A stretch of DNA of 14,932 nucleotides, from NCBI GenBank assembly GCA_035379765.1, contig DAOSVX010000012.1:1-14932 (forward strand), given 5' to 3'. Below are positions 6,972-14,324 of the stretch, in pieces (positions within the stretch are counted from its first letter, which is position 1; the number at the start of each line of letters is the position of its first letter). Under the pieces are notes generated by a model, which saw only the letters and a program-made list of their open reading frames with translations, made no database searches and had not been told where the DNA came from. A program made the translations under genes and the position numbers. The stretch is from DAOSVX01 sp035379765 (GTDB lineage Bacteria; Bacillota_I; Bacilli_A; RF39; UBA660).

Positions 6972-9900
6972 ATTTAAACTATAATAAGTAAATATAATAT
7001 TATCGCCAGCACTAAATTTTGTGATATCTAATTGATAATCATTACTGGTATCAATATACAAATATCCATCATTTATAGCTGTATTAACATTACTTGGTCC
7101 AGTTACAGAACCATTTACTTTAAATTCAATATCTTTACTTGCATCTAAATTATCACCTATAGCAACTACTCCATTAGTACTTGTTTTAGATAACGCAGAT
7201 ATTTCTTCAGCTATATTACTAAATACTGATTCAATATTAGCAACCGTTCCCATGTAATAATAACTTGATGAAGTAGCTAAACCCTCCAAGATACCTCGAG
7301 CAGCACTTGTTACTTCAAAACCAATAGTATATATGGTTGTTCCGTTGGCTTTTAAAGTATCAGCTACAGTTTCATACCCATTACCACCATTTGGTTCTCC
7401 ATCGCTTAAGAAGACAACTATATTTTCATTATTTGCATGTCTAGATGTCATATCTGTTAATGTTGAGCTTACTGTATTGAAAGCATCAGTATAAGGAGTC
7501 CCTCCATCAGCAGACAAACCATCTATGATACTTTTTATTTCACTAGGAGTGTTTGTATTAGTACATCCTTGTACTGTTGCTCCATTATTGGTTCCATAGA
7601 CTCCCCACCAGGTTTGGTATTGATAAGGGAATGTTACTAAACATACTTCTGTTCCACCTTCAGTAGTTCCGTTAGGGAATATAGTATCAATAAAAGCTTT
7701 GGCTGCATTTTTCATGCTTGATAATTTATTATTATCATCCATACTGCCAGATATATCTAAAGCTAAGACAATATTTACACCTGTTTCAGATATTTCTTTA
7801 ATAGAAATAGTCTTCTCAATATTATAAGTTTTTGGTGTTCCATTTGTTAATATACCATTAATAGTATAAGTTAGTTGACTAGAAACATCGCTACCAGCAT
7901 TACCAGTTACTTTTACTTTAAATACTAAAGTATAAGTTTCATTAGAACCTACAGTTTTTTCCAAGCCAGTTGTACTTAATAAACTATCACGATCGGCTAT
8001 TTCTGTAGTTGTTAAACCAGTATCAATTAACTCTCCATCTAAAGCAGTTATTTCACTTAACAAAGTTAAATTTTTAGCATTTATAGTTCCTGCTCCCGTA
8101 CCAGTATTAGTAATAGTTAAAGTATAAGTAATTGTATCACCATACTCTACCTCACTGCTACCACTACTTGCTACTGATGTCATAGAAGCATTAAGAACAG
8201 CTACTGCTTTGTAATAGAAGATTATTTCATTTGTACCAGTTGTTATTGTAACATTTTTAGTTGTTGGAGCTACTTGTTCATAACCAGTAATTACTGGTGC
8301 TGTTTCCGTATAAGTTACACCAAATGTTCTGCCAGTTACTAGAGTTGAACTTTGAATATCAGTAGTACTATTTTCTAATCGATAGTAAACTGTATAAGTT
8401 AAATCAGTTCTAGCTTCCCAATTAGCTGTTAGAGTAGCGTTAGATGAACCCATTGTGAATATTCCAGCACTCGTTATATTACTTCCTGTTCCACTAAGAG
8501 TCCAACCTGTAAAGTTATATCCATCTCTTGTTGGATCAGCAATTGTTACACTAGATCCATAATTGATAGTTTGTGGTGTTGTGCCACTCCAGGTACCACC
8601 ATTAGCATCGACTGTTAAAGTAAAGTCTTTTATACTCCAATGAGCATAATAAGTTTTATCTCCTGTTGTTCCTAAAAGAATACCTGTCACTTGGTTTCCA
8701 CCATCTTCTTCGGTATACCAACCTAAGAAATTGTGAGATTCACTACTTGCATTATTAAATGTGAAGTGATCAGTTACTTTATAAGTGCTTTCATTTGTAG
8801 GATTATTAACATTTACAACTCCACTATCATTTATATTAAATGTTAAATTATAAGTGTTTTCTGTCCAATCAGCATACAAGGTTAAGCTAGCTTTTACAGT
8901 ATCAGTTACAAAGTTCCATTTATTTAGAAGTTCTTCTTCTTTATACCAATCAGCAAAGCTATACCCTAATTTAGTTGGATCATTTGGTTCATTAATTGTT
9001 TCATTGTATAACACATTGGTTATTGGTAAAACATTACTACCACCATTACTTTCAAAATCAACGGTATATTCATTAGCTGTCCAATGAGCATATAGAGTAA
9101 CATCTCCTATATTACCACCAGCTAAAGTAGTAACTAAAGTACCACCAGTTGCTTCTGTATACCAGCCATCAAAACTATGAGAAGTACTTGTAGCAGCGAC
9201 TAATGTATAAGTCCCAGTTGTTACATTATAAGTATGTAAGGTATTAGTTTCAGTTGCTCCAATAACTCCAGTTTGATTTAAATTATAAGTAATATTATAA
9301 GTAATTAAATTACATACAGCATTAATAGTATCATCACTTGTTATATTGGTAAAATCTATTCTATCCCAACTACATGTATAGCCAGTTTGTGGTGTAACAG
9401 TTGGAATATCAGTTAAATCATTACCCCAATCAACCCCTCTATATATAGAACTACCAGTTGAATCAATAAATGTTAAGGTGTGTTTTTTGATACTCCAATG
9501 AGCATAATAGGTTTTATCTCCTGTCGTTCCAGCAGTAATGCCAATTTCTTTAGTACCATTTACACTATCTGTGAACCATCCTAAGAAATCATGAGATGTA
9601 CTACTTGCATTAGCAAATGTAATAGCATCATCTATCGTATAAGTACTTTCATTTGTAGGATTATTAGCATTTACAACTCCATTATCATTTATATTAAATG
9701 TTAAATCATAAATATCTTTTGTCCAATTAGCATATAAAGTTAAACTTGATTTTACCGTATCAGTCATAAAGTCCCATTTATTTGTCACAGATGATTCTTT
9801 ATACCAATCAGCAAATGTATAACCTAACTTAGTTGGATCAGTTGGTTCATTTATTGTATCATCATATAAAACATCATTTATAGAATCTACCGAACTACCA

Positions 9901-12707
9901 CCCATACTATTAAATGTTACAACATAACTATTTCTGGTATATTCAATTCTAACTACAGTAGATCCGTTACCAGCAATAGTTTCTTGGTTAAATGGTTTAA
10001 CAGTAAAGCCAGTATAACTATTTTCTTCAGCTTCTGTTTCTTCCCCAGTTGTTCCGGCTAAATTGTCGGTTTCTTTATAACTATATGTACCATCTATATT
10101 TTGAAGATGATGTTCTACTTTATAAGCAGTATCGGTATTTGCCGTATATATTACATTAACTGTAACATCACCATCACCCATAGTTCCAGAAACCGTTGGA
10201 ATACTTGGCGTATATCCAGCTATTGCTGGACTTTCTTTACTATAAGTTTCATTATAATCATAATCTCCTGTATAAGTAGGTGCTGCAATACTATTATCAG
10301 CATACTTATAAGTAATTGTTAAATCATAATTATTTATGGTATATGTACCAGTTACATCAACATCATGATCTGGCATTGTACTTGGAATGCTATCCCAACC
10401 ACTAAATGTATAACCTGTTTTACTTGGTTCAGTTAAAGGAGTTATATCTTCTTCGTATTTCTTTGTAAATGAGTTATATTCTTCACCATCAACATAATAA
10501 GTTAAAGTATGACTATTTCTCGTATAATTAATTCTTACAACGGTAGAGCCATCACCTTCAATATTTACTTGACTAAATGACTCTGCTGTAAATCCGGTAT
10601 AGTCTTTTGCTTCAGCATTAGTTAAAGTGTCGGTTGTTCCAGTTAAAGGATCTATATCAGTAGGTGTAAATTCATAAAGACCTGTTTCTAATGTCTCTTG
10701 ATAGTGTTCTACCTTGTAAGCTGTATCGGTATTAGCTGTGTATTGAGCAGTTGCTGTTACAGTTCCTGTTAACAATGTAGAATCATCTATATCCCAACCA
10801 GTAAATGTATAGCCATCATTGGTTGTTACAGTTGGTTTAGAAATACTACCAAATGTTGAATTATAAGCCACATTTGGAGTTGAAGTACTATCTATTGAAC
10901 CATGAGTTCCTGGAGCAAAGTTAATAGCAAAGGTTTTAACTTCCCATTTAGCATATAAATATATGTTGCCAGTAGTTCCCGCAGTAATATTTGTTACTGG
11001 AGACCCAGTTCCAGCAGGGTTGGTATACCAACCTAAGAAGTTATGAGAAGTACTTGACATAGTAGCTGTTATATTAAATGAATCTTCAACAGTATAACTT
11101 CTGCTAGCAGGAGTTGATGTTATTCCTACAATTCCGGTAGGTTTATTGGCATTATATCTTAAATTATAATAATTAACTTTATAATATACTTTTAAAACGG
11201 TAGAACCATCACCACGAACATAAGACACTAATCTATTATTAAAGTTCCAACTATCAAATGTATATCCAGTATATTTGTTTTTATCAGCTGTTGTAACACT
11301 AACTAGTGTATCAGTCTTAGCTGTTCTCGTTACGATGTCAGCTGTTTGTAAAGTGTTGCCTTTATAATACTCTACTTTATATGGAGTATTTAAATTAGCT
11401 CTATAAGTTACTATCACAATAAGATTATTAGCTGACATTGTTCCGCTAACAACTGATTTATCAGCTGTATATCCAGCTATCGTTGGAGTTGTTATATTGT
11501 AAGCTTCATTATAAGTAACTTGGCCAACATATGGAAGTCTAGCAGGCAAACCATTTTCATATTGATAATAAACTATTAAGCCATATCTATTAATTGTATA
11601 ACTACCAGTTATTTCCACATTATTAGCTGGCATCTTACTTGGAATACTACTCCATCCATGGAATGTATAACCAGTTTTACTTGGTCTTGCTAAAGGTGTA
11701 ATAGAATCATTATATTTTACATTAAATGTTTCATAAACTTCACCATCTATTTTATAAACTAATTGATAAACATTTCTCGTATAATTTACTCTTACTACTG
11801 TTGAACCATCACCAGCAATATTTTCTTGACTAAATGACTGAACTGTAAAACCAGTAATGGTTTTAGCTACTGCATTAGTTAAAGTATCAGTTTCTCCTGT
11901 TAAATTATCAGTTGCATATAAAGTATATGTACCATCTAAGTTTTCAGTATAATGTTCTACTTTATAAGCAGTATCTTTGTTAGCCGTATATGTAACATCA
12001 ACTATTAAATCACTAGCACCCATTTGACCACTTACAATGGTCTTATTAGGAGTATAACCAGCTATAACAGGTGAAATAATACTATATAAAGTATGGTACA
12101 CATAAGTTCCACTATAACTTGGAGCTGCTATACTTTGATCTCTATCATAAGCATAGTTTATTTTTAAACTATAACTGTTAATTGTGTATGTAGAAGTAAT
12201 TGTTAAATTCTTTTTAACATTAGTAAATGCTTTATCCCAACTACTAAAAGTATATCCTTCATGGACTACTGCAGTTGGTGCTGTGGCATTAAGCCCAACC
12301 AAAACACTTTGGGTTTTTAAAACGCTGCTATCTATTCCATCTACAAATTTAACTTTATAGTATGTATCTTCATCATCAGGTATACCATTATTATTTTTAT
12401 CGTCAGCATATTTAGTAACAAAAGTAGAGTCTTCAAGTATTTCACTTAAATCTGCTACTGTGTTTGTCCCTTCAATATACCAATCAACAAAAACTAAATT
12501 TTTATGTTCTGGTACAGTAGGAGCCGTAACTGCCTTTCCCAGTTCTACTGTTTTCTCTGCAAGCACCTCATCATCATAACTATCAATAAATTTTACATCT
12601 CTTGTAACTATTGCTTTATTTTCGATACCTTTACCAAAAGTTATCATGAAAAAACTTAAAAGCAAAAAGACAAGGATAGCTATGATTCTCTTTTTGTTTA
12701 GTCTCAT
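6966..12707 (-). CDS. Giant repeat-rich surface protein with C-terminal von Willebrand A domain
   Basis: This is an adhesin-like protein of 1,913 residues. Residues 1-25 are a basic n-region (RLNKKR) plus a hydrophobic core (IIAILVFLLLSFFMITFG) with no lipobox and no clear AxA cleavage site. A short acidic metal-loop-like motif (DKNNNGIPDDED, 103-114) follows. From about 35 to 1430 the protein is tandem beta-modules of the Listeria-Bacteroides (InlB B-repeat/Flg_new) type, with recurring GYTFxGW and YAxW signatures, interleaved with MucBP-like modules (YKVEHY...NYTRN). A further MucBP-like module is at about 1434-1500 and a DUF11-like domain at about 1503-1635. The VWA domain (about 1640-1835) has a complete MIDAS: D1651, S1653 and S1655 in DISGSM, T1737, and D1769 in LSDGE. 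The protein ends at YYSLNN with no LPxTG-like signal, hydrophobic tail or charged tail. It has its own promoter, a strong GGAAGGTGGG ribosome-binding site 8 bases before the ATG, and its own terminator. Confidence 0.88.
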   Translation of the reverse strand: MRLNKKRIIAILVFLLLSFFMITFGKGIENKAIVTRDVKFIDSYDDEVLAEKTVELGKAVTAPTVPEHKNLVFVDWYIEGTNTVADLSEILEDSTFVTKYADDKNNNGIPDDEDTYYKVKFVDGIDSSVLKTQSVLVGLNATAPTAVVHEGYTFSSWDKAFTNVKKNLTITSTYTINSYSLKINYAYDRDQSIAAPSYSGTYVYHTLYSIISPVIAGYTPNKTIVSGQMGASDLIVDVTYTANKDTAYKVEHYTENLDGTYTLYATDNLTGETDTLTNAVAKTITGFTVQSFSQENIAGDGSTVVRVNYTRNVYQLVYKIDGEVYETFNVKYNDSITPLARPSKTGYTFHGWSSIPSKMPANNVEITGSYTINRYGLIVYYQYENGLPARLPYVGQVTYNEAYNITTPTIAGYTADKSVVSGTMSANNLIVIVTYRANLNTPYKVEYYKGNTLQTADIVTRTAKTDTLVSVTTADKNKYTGYTFDSWNFNNRLVSYVRGDGSTVLKVYYKVNYYNLRYNANKPTGIVGITSTPASRSYTVEDSFNITATMSSTSHNFLGWYTNPAGTGSPVTNITAGTTGNIYLYAKWEVKTFAINFAPGTHGSIDSTSTPNVAYNSTFGSISKPTVTTNDGYTFTGWDIDDSTLLTGTVTATAQYTANTDTAYKVEHYQETLETGLYEFTPTDIDPLTGTTDTLTNAEAKDYTGFTAESFSQVNIEGDGSTVVRINYTRNSHTLTYYVDGEEYNSFTKKYEEDITPLTEPSKTGYTFSGWDSIPSTMPDHDVDVTGTYTINNYDLTITYKYADNSIAAPTYTGDYDYNETYSKESPAIAGYTPSIPTVSGTMGDGDVTVNVIYTANTDTAYKVEHHLQNIDGTYSYKETDNLAGTTGEETEAEENSYTGFTVKPFNQETIAGNGSTVVRIEYTRNSYVVTFNSMGGSSVDSINDVLYDDTINEPTDPTKLGYTFADWYKESSVTNKWDFMTDTVKSSLTLYANWTKDIYDLTFNINDNGVVNANNPTNESTYTIDDAITFANASSTSHDFLGWFTDSVNGTKEIGITAGTTGDKTYYAHWSIKKHTLTFIDSTGSSIYRGVDWGNDLTDIPTVTPQTGYTCSWDRIDFTNITSDDTINAVCNLITYNITYNLNQTGVIGATETNTLHTYNVTTGTYTLVAATSTSHSFDGWYTEATGGTLVTTLAGGNIGDVTLYAHWTANEYTVDFESNGGSNVLPITNVLYNETINEPNDPTKLGYSFADWYKEEELLNKWNFVTDTVKASLTLYADWTENTYNLTFNINDSGVVNVNNPTNESTYKVTDHFTFNNASSESHNFLGWYTEEDGGNQVTGILLGTTGDKTYYAHWSIKDFTLTVDANGGTWSGTTPQTINYGSSVTIADPTRDGYNFTGWTLSGTGSNITSAGIFTMGSSNATLTANWEARTDLTYTVYYRLENSTTDIQSSTLVTGRTFGVTYTETAPVITGYEQVAPTTKNVTITTGTNEIIFYYKAVAVLNASMTSVASSGSSEVEYGDTITYTLTITNTGTGAGTINAKNLTLLSEITALDGELIDTGLTTTEIADRDSLLSTTGLEKTVGSNETYTLVFKVKVTGNAGSDVSSQLTYTINGILTNGTPKTYNIEKTISIKEISETGVNIVLALDISGSMDDNNKLSSMKNAAKAFIDTIFPNGTTEGGTEVCLVTFPYQYQTWWGVYGTNNGATVQGCTNTNTPSEIKSIIDGLSADGGTPYTDAFNTVSSTLTDMTSRHANNENIVVFLSDGEPNGGNGYETVADTLKANGTTIYTIGFEVTSAARGILEGLATSSSYYYMGTVANIESVFSNIAEEISALSKTSTNGVVAIGDNLDASKDIEFKVNGSVTGPSNVNTAINDGYLYIDTSNDYQLDITKFSAGDNIIFTYYSLNN
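7203..7790 (-). other. VWA (MIDAS) head domain of the giant surface protein
   Basis: Region encoding about residues 1640-1835. All five metal-ion-dependent adhesion-site positions are present (DxSxS, Thr, Asp). Two cysteines (C1689 and C1715) lie in the inserted loop and could form a disulfide. VWA heads of this kind bind host or matrix ligands at the tips of Gram-positive adhesins and pili; the ligand here is unknown. Confidence 0.85.
8610..9068 (-). repeat. Duplicated 153-residue module, copy B2
   Basis: Encodes residues 1214-1366. It aligns to copy B1 (residues 928-1080) at a constant offset of 286 residues without any net insertion or deletion, at about two-thirds identity by hand count. 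Shared blocks include INEP, DPTKLGY, FADWYKE, LTFNIND, NNPTNESTY and GTTGDKTYYAHWSIK. Confidence 0.85.
9468..9926 (-). repeat. Duplicated 153-residue module, copy B1
   Basis: Encodes residues 928-1080, the partner of copy B2. Its second half, ending in the STSHxFLGW...YAHW pattern, also recurs more divergently at about residues 510-588 and 1135-1209. That gives four copies of the half-module in the protein. Confidence 0.85.
9930..10733 (-). repeat. Composite super-repeat, distal block
   Basis: Encodes residues 659-926 in the order: MucBP-like unit (DTAYKVEHY to NYTRN), Flg_new-like unit (PSKTGYTFSGWDSIPSTMP), a TIN-Y-L...AGYTP...VSGTMG...YTAN unit, then another DTAYKVEHH to EYTRN unit. It is a diverged copy of the proximal block. 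Confidence 0.8.
11172..12185 (-). repeat. Composite super-repeat, proximal block
   Basis: Encodes residues 175-512. Two TIN-Y-L...VSGxM...YTAN units (175-243 and 371-438) each lead into a YKVEHY-type unit (243-312 and 438-512). A PSKTGYTFHGWSSIPSKMP unit lies between them. The second YKVEYY unit has lost most of its middle similarity but keeps GDGSTV. Confidence 0.8.
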
Positions 12708-12757
12708 TTATTTAACCCACCTTCCCTAAAAAAAGTAAATAAACTCTTACGAATAAA

Positions 12758-12786
12758 ATATTATCACAAGAATTTCTGTTTTGCAA
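12758..12786 (-). promoter_or_regulatory. Promoter of the giant surface-protein gene
   Basis: Minus-strand TTGCAA (12781-12786), a 17-base spacer, and TAATAT (12758-12763) with a TGA extension. The expected leader is about 45 bases, too short for a riboswitch. The region between here and the MerR terminator shows no other clear element. Confidence 0.65.
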
Positions 12787-12843
12787 TCATTTTACACTCA
12801 AATTTTGATTTTAGCTTGACAAAACAGCAATTTGGTTTGTTCA

Positions 12844-12874
12844 AATAAAAAAGTCAATCTTTTTAAGATTGACT
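12844..12874 (-). terminator. Intrinsic terminator of the MerR-family gene
   Basis: A perfect 10-base stem (AGTCAATCTT at 12852-12861 with 12865-12874), a three-base loop and a UUUUUUAUUU tail. The stem begins three bases after the stop codon. Confidence 0.85.
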
Positions 12875-12877
12875 CTT

Positions 12878-13681
12878 CTATAACTCTTTTATCGTATAAG
12901 GTTTTAATTCTGTAGAAAAGACAGCTATTATTCCTGATCTTGTTTCTTGAGGGGAATTAGCAGTTGTTTTAAATCCTAAATATGAATATCCTTCTTTATC
13001 AAGATTTTTAACATATTCATTTATTTTATCTAAGTAATATTCACCATTTATTTTAAAATTACTAATATTAATAAAATTGATATCTTCTTTAACACTATTT
13101 TTTATTAATTCAAAAGCTATTGCTGAAAACAAATCCCCAGCAGCGTTTTCCCAAAAACGATCAGTTGGATCAACATTACTAAATATAACTTGTTTTATTT
13201 CTTCTAATAATGTATAGCATTCTTGAGATTTTCCTTCTTTATACAAATCATAGCTTTTTAAAAGTTTCTCTTTTACTTCTTGATATTTTTCTTCCACATT
13301 TATTCTCCTTTCTTCTTTTATTATGAGGCTGTATAGTTTATCTTGATCATTTTGGCAAGAATTATCTAAACTATTAATTATTTTATTTACACTATCTAAA
13401 GCTTTTTTAGTATTAGAAAATTGTTTCTCTAATTCAGTTTTTCTATTAATAAATTGTTCTTTTTCTGCTTTCGTAATAATATTATGTATTTCTGTTAATT
13501 TAAAACCTAAATCTTTTAATCTATTGATAGCTTTAGTTTTTATTAATTCTTCATCTGTATAATATCTATAATTGTTATATTTACCTGTTGATTTAGGTTT
13601 TAAAATGTTTAAAGAATCATAATATCTTAATGTTTGAACAGTTAGACCACTTATTTTAGCAAATTCTTTTATTCGATACAT
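12878..13681 (-). CDS. MerR-family regulator with a TraG/VirD4-like C-terminal domain
   Basis: I chose the ATG at 13679-13681 (267 residues) rather than the GTG 12 bases upstream. MYRIKEFAKISGLTVQTLRYYD is the canonical MerR beginning, and the GTG overlaps the GAGGTG ribosome-binding site. Residues 1-70 are the winged helix-turn-helix DNA-binding domain (TLRYYD, YRYYTDEEL, LKDLGFKLTEI). About 75-110 form the dimerisation coiled coil. About 125-165 form a second charged helical stretch, and 170-267 a separate domain. That domain reads NVDPTDRFWENAAGDLFSAIAFEL and ends ELKPYTIKEL, resembling the all-alpha-domain stretch of TraG/VirD4 coupling proteins (DPFWE...A...L..A...L, then ...RL.PF.I.EV). 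It is not a TipAS or GyrI-like effector domain. The gene is monocistronic, with a MerR-style promoter and its own terminator, between lepB and the giant adhesin. Its targets and inducer are unknown. Confidence 0.85.
   Translation of the reverse strand: MYRIKEFAKISGLTVQTLRYYDSLNILKPKSTGKYNNYRYYTDEELIKTKAINRLKDLGFKLTEIHNIITKAEKEQFINRKTELEKQFSNTKKALDSVNKIINSLDNSCQNDQDKLYSLIIKEERRINVEEKYQEVKEKLLKSYDLYKEGKSQECYTLLEEIKQVIFSNVDPTDRFWENAAGDLFSAIAFELIKNSVKEDINFINISNFKINGEYYLDKINEYVKNLDKEGYSYLGFKTTANSPQETRSGIIAVFSTELKPYTIKEL
13295..13310 (-). promoter_or_regulatory. Internal ribosome-binding site and GTG start inside the MerR gene
   Basis: Minus-strand AAGGAG (13305-13310), a seven-base spacer, then in-frame GTG (13295-13297). 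Initiation here would give a free C-terminal domain of 139 residues beginning MEEKYQEVKEKL. An out-of-frame ATG overlaps this GTG by two bases and would encode only eight codons, so it competes for the same site. Confidence 0.4.
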
Positions 13682-13699
13682 AATCCACCTCACTATTTC

Positions 13700-13730
13700 A
13701 TATTAACATTATAGTAAACAATAGAGTCAA
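13700..13730 (-). promoter_or_regulatory. MerR-type promoter of the MerR-family gene
   Basis: Minus-strand TTGACT (13725-13730), a 19-base spacer, and TAATAT (13700-13705) with a TGT extension. The overlong 19-base spacer is typical of promoters that MerR proteins untwist, suggesting autoregulation. An alternative reading is TTTACT (13732-13737), 18 bases, TATAAT (13708-13713). Direct repeats of CTATTG and TTTACTAT lie here, but there is no good inverted repeat. Confidence 0.5.
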
Positions 13731-13734
13731 TAGT

Positions 13735-13761
13735 AAATAAAAAACACTTTTAAAAGTGTTT
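13735..13761 (-). terminator. Intrinsic terminator of yneF-lepB
   Basis: A perfect 20-base palindrome (13742-13761; arms AAACACTTTT and AAAAGTGTTT) followed by UUUUUUAUUU in the transcript. Its first arm overlaps the lepB TAA stop. Confidence 0.85.
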
Positions 13762-14314
13762 AAGTTTTACTAATTCTATTTAAAGGCCAAATTATAAATA
13801 AAGACTTACCAACTATATCTTCTTTGGATACTAAACCTAAAGAAGAATCACGACTATCTAAAGAATCTTCTCTATTATCACCTAATACTAAGTACATATC
13901 ACTAGGTATCACTCCATCAGGGCACTTTTCTATAGAACATATATCAGAAAACATAAAATTATTGGTTTCTACATCATCACTTAGAAATTCTTCGCTATAA
14001 GCTTCGCCATTTATATATAAAATATTATCTAAGTAATGAATTTCTTCACCAGGAAGCCCTATTATTCTCTTAACATAAAAACTACTATCAGCAGTTTCAA
14101 TAGCTACAACATCATTTCTTTTAATTGAAAATAATTTATAGCTTATCTTAGAAAGCGCTGCTACATCACCATCTTTTAAATTAGGAGCCATAGAATTACC
14201 AACTGTTTGATGAAAAGAAAAAACATAAACAAAAATAAATATTGTTCCAATAATAACAATAATATAAGCTAATGTATCTTTAAAAAACTCTTTTACTCCT
14301 CTAAAATCTGGCAT
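13760..14314 (-). CDS. lepB: Type I signal peptidase
   Basis: Membrane serine protease that removes Sec signal peptides from exported proteins. In this 184-residue protein a short cytoplasmic N-terminus leads to one transmembrane helix at about 14-33. The catalytic Ser41 is in GNSMAPNL and the catalytic Lys82 in FYVKRIIGLPGE. Box E, GDNREDSLDSRDSSLG, is at 145-160. The single N-terminal anchor and small size are typical of Gram-positive (SipS-type) enzymes. Two cysteines close together in the outer loop (C126 and C131) might pair. It sits 10 bases after yneF with an AGAGGT ribosome-binding site and ends in its own terminator. Its position near a sortase and a giant exported protein recalls pilus loci with a dedicated peptidase. 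With the full catalytic dyad and a yneF partner, it may simply be the housekeeping enzyme. Confidence 0.93.
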   Translation of the reverse strand: MPDFRGVKEFFKDTLAYIIVIIGTIFIFVYVFSFHQTVGNSMAPNLKDGDVAALSKISYKLFSIKRNDVVAIETADSSFYVKRIIGLPGEEIHYLDNILYINGEAYSEEFLSDDVETNNFMFSDICSIEKCPDGVIPSDMYLVLGDNREDSLDSRDSSLGLVSKEDIVGKSLFIIWPLNRISKT

Positions 14315-14324
14315 AATATACCTC

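Noticed and set aside
8854..9087. Plus-strand open frame of 77 codons within the adhesin
   Set aside because: It falls in repeat module B2 and is an antisense reading of repeated sequence.
10101..10322. Plus-strand open frame of 73 codons within the adhesin
   Set aside because: Ile/Ser-rich antisense reading of the Thr/Tyr-rich repeats, with no initiation signal.
8610..12185. Repeats resembling an array (CRISPR or satellite)
   Set aside because: Repeat units are long, in frame, diverged at the codon level and encode protein modules; there are no short identical repeats with unique spacers.
12708..12757. Riboswitch or T-box leader before the giant surface-protein gene
   Set aside because: The leader is about 45 bases and shows only the ribosome-binding site; there is no stem set or antiterminator.
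13682..13693. GTG start adding four residues (MRWI) to the MerR protein
   Set aside because: The GTG overlaps the GAGGTG ribosome-binding site, and MerR proteins normally begin at the MYRI-type methionine that follows.
13708..13730. TTGACT with TATAAT as the MerR promoter
   Set aside because: The spacer is only 11 bases; the 19-base pairing with TAATAT, or an 18-base TTTACT pairing, is workable.
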